Positions 1-6,299 of a stretch of 6,376 nt of DNA are shown here, piece after piece. A program made the translations under genes and the position numbers. This DNA is from PS1 clade bacterium (GTDB taxonomy: Bacteria; Pseudomonadota; Alphaproteobacteria; RS24), in NCBI GenBank assembly GCA_016779015.1, contig JADHOK010000077.1:1-6376 (forward strand). Direction: 5' to 3'. The notes beneath the pieces were generated by a model that ran no database searches, was not told where the DNA came from, and worked only from the letters and a program-made list of their open reading frames with translations. How positions within the stretch are numbered: the first letter of the stretch is position 1; the number at the start of each line of letters is the position of its first letter.

Positions 1-905
1 GCTTTCAGCGGCGCGGCTTGTAGGGCGCGGCCATAGGAGAAGCTGAGCTTCCACGGCAGACCGCCAATCTTGTTCATGGCGTCGAGATGCGCCGTTGCGT
101 CTTCGTCTGACTGACCGCCTGACAAAAAGACGATCCCCGGCACGGCCTCGGCAACACATTTCTTAAAGCAATCAATGGTCATTTCGGCCACTTGGGCGAC
201 GCCTGCCTGTTCAGCGTGCTGGGTGCCGGAGACCACCATATTCGGTTTCAAAATAGTGCCTTCCAGATGCACACTCTGCTCGGCCAATTGCTCATAAAGA
301 CCGGTCAGCGCGGCACTGGTTACTTCATAGCAACGCTCGACCGAATGGCTGCCATCCATAATCACTTCGGGTTCGACAATCGGCACAATCTCGGCTTCCT
401 GACACAGCGCGGCATAACGCGCCAGCGCATGATTATTGGCGGTCAAGCAAGCGGCGGAAGGAATGCCGTCGGCGATATTGATGACAGCGCGCCATTTGGC
501 GAATTTTGCGCCGAGGCCGTGATATTCGCTCAACCGGTCGCGCAGACCGTCAAGGCCTTCGGTCACCATTTCGCCGGCATGGCCGGCAAGGTCTTTGGCC
601 CCGCCATCGACTTTAATGCCCGGCAGCGAACCAGCATCACTTATCAGTTGGGTCAGTGGTGTGCCGTCGGCGGCTTTCTGGCGAATGGTCTCATCGAACA
701 AAATCACGCCGGAGATATAATCGCGCATCGCATCCTGCGTGCGGAACAGCATTTCGCGGTAATCGCGGCGGTTGTCCTCGGTCGATTCCACATCGATGGA
801 ATCGAAGCGCTTTTTAATCGTGCCGGTGCTTTCATCCGCCGCCAAAATGCCTTTGCCGTCGGCCACCATAGCTTGCGCTATCGTTTCAAGAGCTTGTTTG
901 TTCAT
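1..905 (-). CDS. fba: Class I fructose-bisphosphate aldolase (C-terminus cut by window edge)
   Basis: Cleaves fructose 1,6-bisphosphate to dihydroxyacetone phosphate and glyceraldehyde 3-phosphate, or joins them in gluconeogenesis; cytosolic, metal-independent, Schiff-base mechanism. Reading leftward from the ATG at 905-903 gives 301 codons without a stop, so only about 40 C-terminal residues of a usual ~340-residue enzyme are missing. Class I hallmarks are visible in order: LAADES with Asp24, GIKVDGG with Lys98, AKWR with Lys137, VEPE with Glu178, the Schiff-base lysine Lys220 in LKPNM, LSGGQS at 261-266 and SYGRALQ near 290-296. The active-site residues keep a constant offset of nine from rabbit aldolase (Asp33, Lys107, Lys146, Glu187, Lys229), which makes the class assignment firm. 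A Shine-Dalgarno GGGAGAG (916-910) lies four bases before the start. It is the last visible gene of the tkt-gap-pgk operon, 26 bases after pgk. The gene could equally be called fbaB; the symbol is less certain than the function. Confidence 0.95.
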   Translation of the reverse strand, partial: MNKQALETIAQAMVADGKGILAADESTGTIKKRFDSIDVESTEDNRRDYREMLFRTQDAMRDYISGVILFDETIRQKAADGTPLTQLISDAGSLPGIKVDGGAKDLAGHAGEMVTEGLDGLRDRLSEYHGLGAKFAKWRAVINIADGIPSAACLTANNHALARYAALCQEAEIVPIVEPEVIMDGSHSVERCYEVTSAALTGLYEQLAEQSVHLEGTILKPNMVVSGTQHAEQAGVAQVAEMTIDCFKKCVAEAVPGIVFLSGGQSDEDATAHLDAMNKIGGLPWKLSFSYGRALQAAPLK

Positions 906-931
906 TGTTCTCTCCCTTTTTTATTCGGGGT

Positions 932-2137
932 TTACGCCGTCAAGGCGGCGACCCCGGGTAATGTCTTACCTTCCAGCCATTCCAAAAAAGCCCCGCCCGC
1001 CGTCGATACATAAGAGAAATCCTCTCCTGCACCGGCATGGTTCAGAGCCGCTACCGTGTCGCCGCCACCGGCCACTGAAGTCAGTTGGCCTTTGCGGGTC
1101 AGCGCCGCGGCGTGTTGCGCGGCGCTATTCGTCGCCGCGTCAAACGGTTCAATTTCAAATGCCCCCAAAGGGCCGTTCCAAATCAGCGTCTTGGCGCTGT
1201 CAAAGGCGACGCAAATATCGCGCACCGCATCGGGCCCGGCATCGAGTATCATCATATCATCGGGTATCGCCTCGGCCGAAACCATTTCGGCCTTTTGACC
1301 GGCGGCGAAAGCGGGCGCAATGGCGGCATCGCGCGGCAGCAAAATCGTGCAGCCTTGTTTTTCGGCCTCGACCATAATGGCGCGCGCTGTGTCCAGCATC
1401 GCATCCTCGCACAAAGATGTGCCGACGCTATGGCCTTGCGCGGCCAAAAACGTATTGGCCATGCCGCCGCCAATCACCAGCGTATCGACCCGCGACGACA
1501 AATTGCCGAGCAGGTCGAGCTTGGTGGAAATCTTGGCCCCGCCAACCACCGCTACAACCGGTCGCTCCGGCGCACCCAGCGCGGCGTTGAGCGCATCAAG
1601 CTCGGCCTGCATGGCCAGACCGCAATAGGTCGGCAGGTGCTTGGTGATACCGTGCGTCGAGGCATGGGCGCGGTGAGCGGCGGAAAACGCATCATTGACA
1701 TAAGCGGCGGCCGGAGCCGCCAGAGCGGCGGCGAAATCGGCGTCATCGGCTTCCTCGCCGGCGTGAAAGCGGGTGTTTTCCAAAACGCAAATGCTGCCTT
1801 CACGAAGCGCTGTCAGGGCGTTCTGCGCCGCCGCGCCAATGCAGTCATCGGCAAAACTGACCGGTTGACCCAACAAAACGGCCAGCGCCTCGGCCACCGG
1901 TGCCAAGCTCATCGTGTCGACGCGTTGGCCTTTCGGGCGTCCAAAATGTGACAGCACACCAATTCGATAACCGGCCTCGCTCAGTTTTTTGAGGCTTGGC
2001 AGCAAACGCTGCAGACGCGTTGCGTCTCGCACAGCGCCCGCATCATCCAGCGGCACGTTCAAATCGGCGCGGATGAGAACAATACCCCCAACGTCGATAT
2101 CTTCAGTCAGTTGGTCGAGTGTCTTAAATCCGCTCAT
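932..2137 (-). CDS. pgk: Phosphoglycerate kinase
   Basis: Transfers phosphate between 1,3-bisphosphoglycerate and ADP to give 3-phosphoglycerate and ATP (reversible); cytosolic. The 401 residues are the normal bacterial length. Substrate-binding N-domain motifs: RADLNVPL (23-30), SHFGRPKG (63-70), LENTRFHAGEE (119-129) and NDAFSAAHRAHAS (148-160). Nucleotide-binding C-domain motifs: VVGGAKISTKLDLL (197-210), GGGMANTFL (223-231), WNGPLGAFE (320-328), AGGGDTVAAL (356-365) and STAGGAFLEWLEGKTLPG (378-395). No key residue seems missing. The start at 2137 has only a weak Shine-Dalgarno (GAGA a few bases upstream), but it lies just 15 bases after the gap stop, which suggests translational coupling. 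No alternative start exists between the gap stop and this ATG. Gap and pgk share a reading frame across the junction, separated by the gap TAG and five sense codons (see findings). Confidence 0.98.
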   Translation of the reverse strand: MSGFKTLDQLTEDIDVGGIVLIRADLNVPLDDAGAVRDATRLQRLLPSLKKLSEAGYRIGVLSHFGRPKGQRVDTMSLAPVAEALAVLLGQPVSFADDCIGAAAQNALTALREGSICVLENTRFHAGEEADDADFAAALAAPAAAYVNDAFSAAHRAHASTHGITKHLPTYCGLAMQAELDALNAALGAPERPVVAVVGGAKISTKLDLLGNLSSRVDTLVIGGGMANTFLAAQGHSVGTSLCEDAMLDTARAIMVEAEKQGCTILLPRDAAIAPAFAAGQKAEMVSAEAIPDDMMILDAGPDAVRDICVAFDSAKTLIWNGPLGAFEIEPFDAATNSAAQHAAALTRKGQLTSVAGGGDTVAALNHAGAGEDFSYVSTAGGAFLEWLEGKTLPGVAALTA

Positions 2138-2152
2138 GCGTCTCGGGGGAAC

Positions 2153-3157
2153 CTATAGCTTGCCCATGGCAACGGCGGTGTCGCTCATGCGGTTGGCAAA
2201 GCCCCACTCATTGTCATACCAGCTCAGCACCCGCACCAACCGGTCGCCGACAATCTGTGTCTGGGTCAGGTCAAAAGTCGAACTGTTCGGATTATGATTG
2301 AAATCAATCGACACAAGCGGTTCATCGCAGACGCCGAGCACGCCTTTGAGCGGGCCATTGGCGGCTTTGATAATGGCGTTATTGATTTGCTCAACCGTGG
2401 TTTTCTTCTTGGCTTCAAACACCAGATCAATCATCGAGACATTCGGCGTCGGCACGCGAATGGCCGTGCCGTCCAGCTTGCCGATCAATTCCGGCAGCAC
2501 CAGACCGACCGCTTTGGCGGCACCGGTCGAGGTCGGAATCATTGACAGCGACGCAGCGCGCGCGCGGCGCGGGTCGGAATGCAGCGTATCGACCGTACGC
2601 TGGTCGCCGGTAAACGCGTGGATTGTTGTCATATAACCGCGCGCAATGCCGCAGGTTTTGTCTAGCACTTGCGCCACCGGCGCGAGGCAGTTGGTGGTGC
2701 ATGACGCGTTGGAAACGATTTTGTGGCTCTTGCGCAGCTTCTTGTCATTGACGCCGTAAACCACCGTCAGGTCGGCACCCGAAGCCGGGGCCGAAACCAG
2801 CACCCGCTTGGCACCGGCGGTCAGATGCTTGCCCGCATCCTCTTGGCTGGTGAACAGCCCGGTGCATTCCAGCGCGATATCGACGCCCATTTTCTCCCAC
2901 GGCAGATTGGCCGGGTCGCGCTCAGCGATAACTTTGATGCCTTTGCCATTTACATTAATGCCGGTTTTGGTGGCCCTCACTTTGGCCGGCAATTGCCCGT
3001 GCACACTGTCATATTGCAGCATATGCGCATTGGCTTCGACACTGCCCAAATCATTAATGGCGACCACATTCACATCCTTGCGCCCGCTTTCAATAATGCC
3101 GCGCAGCACCAGACGCCCAATGCGTCCGAAACCGTTAATTGCCACATTCACTGCCAT
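2153..3157 (-). CDS. gap: Type I glyceraldehyde-3-phosphate dehydrogenase
   Basis: Interconverts glyceraldehyde 3-phosphate plus phosphate and 1,3-bisphosphoglycerate with a nicotinamide cofactor; cytosolic. The 334 residues match the family. The Rossmann fold opens with NGFGRIGR (8-15). Asp36 in AINDLG is the acidic residue that usually favours NAD over NADP, so I infer NAD use. The catalytic site is SNASCTTNCLAP (149-160) with nucleophile Cys153, and His180 in TTIHAFT. The substrate region includes IPTSTGAAKAVGLVLPEL (207-224), and the C-terminal hallmark is SWYDNEWGFANRM (312-324). At the second specificity position the sequence reads Asp-Thr-Leu-His (190-193) rather than the Leu-Pro pair of Bacillus-type enzymes; as I recall, a similar pattern (Asp-Thr-Met-His) is common in alphaproteobacteria. 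A strong Shine-Dalgarno GAGAGG (3170-3165) lies seven bases before the ATG. Second gene of the operon, 24 bases after tkt. The stop is TAG. Confidence 0.98.
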   Translation of the reverse strand: MAVNVAINGFGRIGRLVLRGIIESGRKDVNVVAINDLGSVEANAHMLQYDSVHGQLPAKVRATKTGINVNGKGIKVIAERDPANLPWEKMGVDIALECTGLFTSQEDAGKHLTAGAKRVLVSAPASGADLTVVYGVNDKKLRKSHKIVSNASCTTNCLAPVAQVLDKTCGIARGYMTTIHAFTGDQRTVDTLHSDPRRARAASLSMIPTSTGAAKAVGLVLPELIGKLDGTAIRVPTPNVSMIDLVFEAKKKTTVEQINNAIIKAANGPLKGVLGVCDEPLVSIDFNHNPNSSTFDLTQTQIVGDRLVRVLSWYDNEWGFANRMSDTAVAMGKL

Positions 3158-3181
3158 ATCGTTTCCTCTCTTGGTAAGTCT

Positions 3182-5191
3182 CTAAAGCGCATCGCGCGCG
3201 GCGGCGGCGATGGCCTCCGCGGTAATGCCGAAATGTTGAAACAGTTGCTCGGCGGGTGCGCTGGCACCGAAACCGTCCATGCCGATGAAAATATCCCGCG
3301 GCCGCAAATAGCGGTCCCAGCTTTGACGCACCGCCGCTTCCACAGCGATACGCAAAGGCGTCTCGCCAAGAATATCGGCCTGTGTGGCGGGGCTTTGTTG
3401 CTCGAATAATTCCATGCACGGCACCGAGACCACGCGCGCGCCAATGCCGTCTTCTTTCAGCATATCGCGGGCTTGCATGGCGATGGAAATTTCAGACCCC
3501 GACGCCATTATTGTGACTTGTGCATCGCTGCCACCGGCTGCCAATTCATAAGCCCCATGGACGCAGCCATTGCGTTCTTCATAACCGCGCACGGTCGGCA
3601 GACCTTGGCGGGTGAGTGCCAAAATGCTCGGCGCGGAATCCAGCTTCAGCGCCAATTGCCAGCATTCCAGCGTCTCAATCGCGTCGGCGGGGCGGAAGAC
3701 ATAAGTATTGGGTATGGCGCGCAGGGCGGCCAAATGCTCGACCGGCTGGTGCGTCGGGCCGTCTTCGCCAAGCCCGATGGAATCATGCGTCAGCACATGG
3801 ATGGTGCGTTGCTTCATCAGCGCTGATAAGCGAATAGCGGGGCGCGAATAATCCGAGAAGACAAGAAAAGTGCCGGAATAGGGGATGAAGCCGCCATGCA
3901 GCACCATGCCGTTCATCGCCGCCGCCATACCGTGCTCGCGAATGCCCCAATGGATAAACTGACCTGCCATATTATCGGCGGACACCGGTTCTTGCTCAGG
4001 CGTTTTAGTGTTGTTGGAGCCGGTGAGGTCGGCCGAGCCGCCAATCATCTCCGGCACATGCGGGACAATGGCTTTCAGCACTTCCTCAGAGGCTTTGCGG
4101 GTGGCCCAGCCGGGTTTTTCCTCGGCCAGTTGTTTTTTGAATTCATCGACGGCGCCATCGAGGCCTTGCGGCAAGTCGCCGGAGACGACACGCTCAAAGC
4201 GATTGCGCGTCTCGGCCGATTGCGCGGCGAGGCGTTCTTCCCAAGCTTTGCGGGTCGAGGCATGGGCGCGACCGGCGACGCGCCACTCGTCCAACAGCGC
4301 GGAAGGAATTTCATAAGGCTCTGATGACCAGCCAAGGCTTTCGCGGGTCAGCGCAATCTCGTCATCGCCCAAAGGCGCACCGTGCACACCGCTGGTGCCG
4401 GCTTTATTGGGGCTGCCATAGCCAATGGTGGTTTTGCAAGCAATCAGACTTGGCTTGTCGCTGGTGCGCGCCGCGGCAATCGCCGCTTCAATGGCGTCAT
4501 GGTCGTGACCGTCAATGCGCACCGCATTCCAGCCCGCCGCTTCAAAACGGCCTAGTGCGTCGCCGGATTCGGCAAGGTCGAGCGGCCCGTCAATCGAGAT
4601 GCCGTTATCGTCATAAAGCACGATCAAGCGCGACAATTTCAAATGCCCGGCGATGGAAATGGCTTCATGGCTGATGCCCTCCATCAAGTCGCCATCTGAC
4701 GCCAGCACATAGGTATAATGGTCAACCAAATCATCGCCGAAACGGGCATTCATCATCCGCTCCGCCAGCGCCATGCCAACCGCCGTTGAAATGCCCTGGC
4801 CGAGCGGGCCGGTTGTTGTTTCAATACCCGCCGCATGGCCGTATTCGGGGTGGCCCGCCGTGCGCGCGCCGAGCTGGCGGAAGTTTTTAATCTCCTCCAG
4901 CGTCATATCGGCAAAACCGACCAGATAATGCAGCGCATATTGCAGCATCGAGCCGTGACCGGCCGACAGCACAAAGCGGTCGCGGTCGGGCCATTCAGGT
5001 GCCAGCGGGTCAATTTTCAAAAATTTCGTGTATAAAACCGTCGCGATATCGGCTGCCCCCATGGGCAGACCCGGATGTCCCGAATTGGCCGCTTGTACAG
5101 CGTCCATGGAAAGGGCGCGTATGGCATTGGCCATTTGTTTCAAAGGCATGGAGCCGGTTTCGGAAGGTGCGCTTTTTTCGGCGTCAGACAT
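3182..5191 (-). CDS. tkt: Transketolase
   Basis: Thiamine-diphosphate enzyme moving two-carbon units between sugar phosphates (xylulose 5-phosphate donor) in the pentose phosphate and Calvin pathways; cytosolic dimer. 669 residues, the usual length. Pyrophosphate-domain signs: SGHPGLPMGAADIA (37-50), SAGHGSML (76-83), the ThDP/metal motif SDGDLMEGISHEA (165-177) through YDDNGISIDG (193-202), and His270. Pyrimidine-domain signs: WGIREHGMAAAMNGM (415-429) with the activating Glu418, SGTFLVFSDYSRPAIRLSALM (439-459), and THDSIGLGEDGPTHQPVEHL (468-487). The N-terminus carries about a dozen hydrophilic residues more than E. coli TktA. An internal ATG at 5149 would align with the E. coli start but has no Shine-Dalgarno. 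The chosen ATG has AGAGGG (5205-5200) eight bases upstream. First gene of the tkt-gap-pgk-fba operon, divergent from the cell-division pair on the other strand. Confidence 0.98.
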   Translation of the reverse strand: MSDAEKSAPSETGSMPLKQMANAIRALSMDAVQAANSGHPGLPMGAADIATVLYTKFLKIDPLAPEWPDRDRFVLSAGHGSMLQYALHYLVGFADMTLEEIKNFRQLGARTAGHPEYGHAAGIETTTGPLGQGISTAVGMALAERMMNARFGDDLVDHYTYVLASDGDLMEGISHEAISIAGHLKLSRLIVLYDDNGISIDGPLDLAESGDALGRFEAAGWNAVRIDGHDHDAIEAAIAAARTSDKPSLIACKTTIGYGSPNKAGTSGVHGAPLGDDEIALTRESLGWSSEPYEIPSALLDEWRVAGRAHASTRKAWEERLAAQSAETRNRFERVVSGDLPQGLDGAVDEFKKQLAEEKPGWATRKASEEVLKAIVPHVPEMIGGSADLTGSNNTKTPEQEPVSADNMAGQFIHWGIREHGMAAAMNGMVLHGGFIPYSGTFLVFSDYSRPAIRLSALMKQRTIHVLTHDSIGLGEDGPTHQPVEHLAALRAIPNTYVFRPADAIETLECWQLALKLDSAPSILALTRQGLPTVRGYEERNGCVHGAYELAAGGSDAQVTIMASGSEISIAMQARDMLKEDGIGARVVSVPCMELFEQQSPATQADILGETPLRIAVEAAVRQSWDRYLRPRDIFIGMDGFGASAPAEQLFQHFGITAEAIAAAARDAL

Positions 5192-5212
5192 TCAAAAATC
5201 CCTCTAACTCAT

Positions 5213-5227
5213 CGGGCTTAAAACCCG
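5213..5227. repeat. Near-palindrome CGGGCTTAAAACCCG upstream of tkt
   Basis: Fifteen bases with six of seven symmetric pairs matching around a central A. It lies about 20-35 bases before the tkt start codon and just ahead of its Shine-Dalgarno. It could be a regulator site or a small leader hairpin. I do not recognise it as the site of a named regulator. Confidence 0.3.
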
Positions 5228-5234
5228 CAACCGC

Positions 5235-5255
5235 GTCGGTCGTCCTTATACCGAC
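5235..5255. repeat. Inverted repeat GTCGGT-9-ACCGAC, possible operator
   Basis: Perfect six-base arms (5235-5240 and 5250-5255) have centres 15 bases apart, a spacing that suits a dimeric helix-turn-helix regulator. The element overlaps the TATAAG alternative -10 for tkt. Function is inferred from symmetry and position only. Confidence 0.35.
5245..5250 (-). promoter_or_regulatory. Alternative -10 box for the tkt operon
   Basis: On the minus strand TATAAG (5250-5245) is a better -10 than the one further upstream and is identical to the -10 assigned to the 6S RNA in this window. No recognisable -35 lies 16-18 bases ahead of it. It sits between the arms of the GTCGGT/ACCGAC palindrome. A start near 5238 would give a leader of roughly 46 bases. 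Confidence 0.3.
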
Positions 5256-5270
5256 AAGACCGTCTGAGTT

Positions 5271-5287
5271 GGGGCGAACAATGCCCC
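5271..5287. repeat. Inverted repeat GGGGC-7-GCCCC, possible operator
   Basis: Perfect five-base arms (5271-5275 and 5283-5287) flank a seven-base spacer that holds most of the weak tkt -10 candidate. It is not followed by a T-run in either direction, so it does not look like an intrinsic terminator. An operator role is inference from position. Confidence 0.35.
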
Positions 5288-5306
5288 TGCGGCCAGTTAG
5301 AGTCAA
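5278..5306 (-). promoter_or_regulatory. Candidate promoter for the tkt operon (first choice)
   Basis: On the minus strand a TTGACT -35 box (5306-5301, five of six consensus matches) is followed after 17 bases by CATTGT (5283-5278), a weak -10 matching at only three positions. A start near 5271 would give a leader of about 80 bases. The -10 lies in the loop of a GGGGC/GCCCC palindrome, so control by a bound regulator is plausible. Alphaproteobacterial -10 boxes are often loosely conserved, which is why the candidate is kept. Confidence 0.4.
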
Positions 5307-5348
5307 TGCCAGATTCGGCAGATAGAGTCCCGCAATTAACAGATTTTA

Positions 5349-5378
5349 TTGACGAAGAAACGGGGGCAATTTTATGCT
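5349..5378 (+). promoter_or_regulatory. Sigma70-type promoter for the zauP-zapA operon
   Basis: The -35 box TTGACG (5349-5354) matches the consensus at five of six positions. Eighteen bases later comes the -10 box TATGCT (5373-5378), matching at four of six. Transcription should start near 5385. This leaves almost no leader before the ATG at 5395 and places the upstream in-frame ATG at 5374 inside the -10 box. The assignment rests on pattern matching only. Confidence 0.6.
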
Positions 5379-5394
5379 AGGTAAAGAGGTAATG

Positions 5395-5661
5395 ATGCAG
5401 AAAATTCAACCCGCGCTCGAACGCCTGCTGAAAGCAGTTGACCGGCTGACCGCCGAACACGCTCGGCTGAGCGAAGCAGGCGAGGAGATGCTGGGCAAGC
5501 TGGCCGAGTTGGAAACGCTGGAAGTCGAATGTGCGCATTTGCGCACCGAGGTCTCGACGCTGAAAAAACAAAATCAGAATTTGGAAAGCAGTCAGAAGCG
5601 CGCCGCCACGCAGGTCGAAAAAGCGATGCGGCAAATCGATGACGTGCTGGGGGAGGCTTAG
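5395..5661 (+). CDS. zauP: ZauP-like coiled-coil protein encoded upstream of zapA
   Basis: Small, hydrophilic, almost entirely helical protein of 88 residues with no signal peptide or membrane segment. In Caulobacter, ZauP is a coiled-coil protein encoded just upstream of zapA; it works with ZapA to focus the FtsZ ring. The assignment rests on this gene position, size and coiled-coil character, not on a diagnostic motif. Leu42, Leu49, Leu56 and Leu63 form a four-heptad zipper, with Leu39, Cys46, Val53 and Asn60 at the other core position. The ATG at 5395 was chosen because GAGG (5386-5389) lies five bases upstream; an adjacent ATG at 5392 is too close to it. The in-frame ATG at 5374 overlaps the predicted -10 box and may not be transcribed; using it would give 95 residues. 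The TAG stop lies two bases before zapA, so the pair is surely co-transcribed. Confidence 0.75.
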   Translation: MQKIQPALERLLKAVDRLTAEHARLSEAGEEMLGKLAELETLEVECAHLRTEVSTLKKQNQNLESSQKRAATQVEKAMRQIDDVLGEA

Positions 5662-5663
5662 GC

Positions 5664-6071
5664 ATGGCCGAAATTACCGTATCCGTTAACTCGCGCCCGT
5701 TTCAGGTGGTTTGCCGCGACGGCGATGAAGCACAGGTAACGCAACTTGCCGAAGATTTTGCGACCCGCGTTGCGGGCACAAAAAAAGGCAATGAGAAAGC
5801 CGGTGACAGTCACCTTTTGGTGCTCACCGGTTTGATGCTGTGCAATGATGTGCGTGATTTAAAGCGCGACCTTGAGGCGGTGCGCCGAGAAGTGGCCGAG
5901 GCTGGAGAATCGCGCGCTGCGCTGTCGGCGCGGGTCAATGAGATCGAGGATGTGTTGTCCACGGCACTCATCTCGGCGGCGGAAAAGATCGAGGCCATTG
6001 TGCCGGATATTTCCCCCGATACTTCCAACGGCACGGATAGCGCGCCTGAAACCCCTGCCAGCTCGACCTGA
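5664..6071 (+). CDS. zapA: Cell division protein ZapA
   Basis: Cytosolic FtsZ-binding protein that cross-links and stabilises Z-ring filaments. 135 residues, longer than the ~109 of E. coli ZapA but within what alphaproteobacteria show. The N-terminal globular domain begins ITVSVNSRPFQVVCRDGDE (4-22), the family pattern of a short beta strand, a polar turn and an acidic Asp-Gly. LAEDFATRV (28-36) and HLLVLTGLMLCNDVRDL (50-66) follow, the latter corresponding to the conserved RLLVMAALMLADEL-type helix. Residues 65-113 form the coiled-coil dimerisation helix. Residues 114-135 are rich in Ser, Thr, Pro and Asp and probably disordered. A strong Shine-Dalgarno GGGGGAGG (5649-5656) inside the end of the preceding gene lies seven bases before the ATG. 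Second gene of the zauP-zapA operon; the 6S RNA gene begins about 40 bases after its stop. Confidence 0.93.
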   Translation: MAEITVSVNSRPFQVVCRDGDEAQVTQLAEDFATRVAGTKKGNEKAGDSHLLVLTGLMLCNDVRDLKRDLEAVRREVAEAGESRAALSARVNEIEDVLSTALISAAEKIEAIVPDISPDTSNGTDSAPETPASST

Positions 6072-6100
6072 AGAGGGGTTACGGGTTTCGCATTTGCCGC

Positions 6101-6106
6101 TATAAG
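6101..6106 (+). promoter_or_regulatory. -10 box of the 6S RNA gene
   Basis: TATAAG lies seven bases before the first base of the predicted 6S closing stem (6114), exactly where a start site is expected. The -35 region is poor: the best candidate is TTACGG (6079-6084) at 16 bases. The RNA may also be made by readthrough from the zapA operon and then processed. Confidence 0.5.
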
Positions 6107-6113
6107 GCGATAA

Positions 6114-6266
6114 GGAACTGCCCGACGCGAAGACTGCTTTTAACGCTCGGGGCCTTACGATCCTTTAGGGAACTGTCACTGAGGCGGGTTGCGGCCTGCT
6201 CCATACGGTGCCCACCTACTTTAGTAGGTCTCCGAGGATCCGGCAGGAAACGGTCGCGGCGGTTCC
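6114..6266 (+). ncRNA. ssrS: 6S RNA
   Basis: 6S RNA binds sigma70-RNA polymerase by mimicking an open promoter and lowers housekeeping transcription in stationary phase. The zapA-ssrS-fau order is the classic proteobacterial location. The sequence folds into the expected long interrupted rod. Closing stem: 6114-6122 with 6258-6266 (nine pairs, one G-U), extended by 6123-6126 with 6253-6256 past one bulged base. A second helix is 6159-6164 with 6235-6240 (GATCCT/AGGATC). The central bubble is about 6165-6176 opposite 6211-6234, with a hairpin ACCTACT/AGTAGGT (6214-6220/6223-6229) on its 3' side, as seen in many 6S RNAs. A terminal arm is 6177-6181 with 6206-6210 plus an inner stem 6183-6188/6195-6200. 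The length of about 153 nt is within family range. Ends are inferred from the closing stem and the -10 box. No protein is likely here; an in-frame stop at 6270 separates it from the next gene. Confidence 0.87.
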
Positions 6267-6299
6267 AACTGATACAAGCGGGTGGCGGGACAAGCAGAG

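Larger units (their letters stand above)
5192..5394. promoter_or_regulatory. Divergent control region between tkt and the zauP-like gene
   Basis: About 200 bases separate the two oppositely oriented start codons, and no gene can be supported inside. The stretch must hold the promoters for both the carbon-metabolism operon (leftward) and the division-protein operon (rightward). It contains one good rightward promoter, two leftward candidates and three palindromes, listed separately. I see no thiamine riboswitch consensus despite the thiamine-dependent first gene. Confidence 0.85.

Noticed and set aside
192..1013. A 273-codon plus-strand open frame
   Set aside because: It lies opposite the class I aldolase gene, whose catalytic motifs are all present. 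The plus-strand translation matches no family I know and runs on into the end of pgk.
1085..1951. A 288-codon plus-strand open frame
   Set aside because: It is antisense to pgk, arginine- and glycine-rich with no recognisable domain, and is explained by the codon bias of the true gene.
2723..3409. A 228-codon plus-strand open frame
   Set aside because: It spans the gap-tkt junction in antisense and matches no family I know; both genes beneath it are certain.
3896..4324. A plus-strand open frame opposite tkt
   Set aside because: It lies wholly within the transketolase gene, has low-complexity composition and no plausible start signal.
5271..5287. GGGGC/GCCCC stem as a terminator between the divergent operons
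   Set aside because: Neither side is followed by a run of T, and divergent genes need no terminator here. It is kept as a possible operator.
5264..5300. Possible thiamine-diphosphate riboswitch ahead of tkt
   Set aside because: A CTGAG-like string appears only on the strand opposite to tkt, and the rest of the thi-box consensus and helices are missing.
5296..5329. Imperfect direct repeat GTTAGAGTC / GATAGAGTC, 25 bases apart
   Set aside because: Only nine bases with one mismatch and no third copy; too short to separate from chance.
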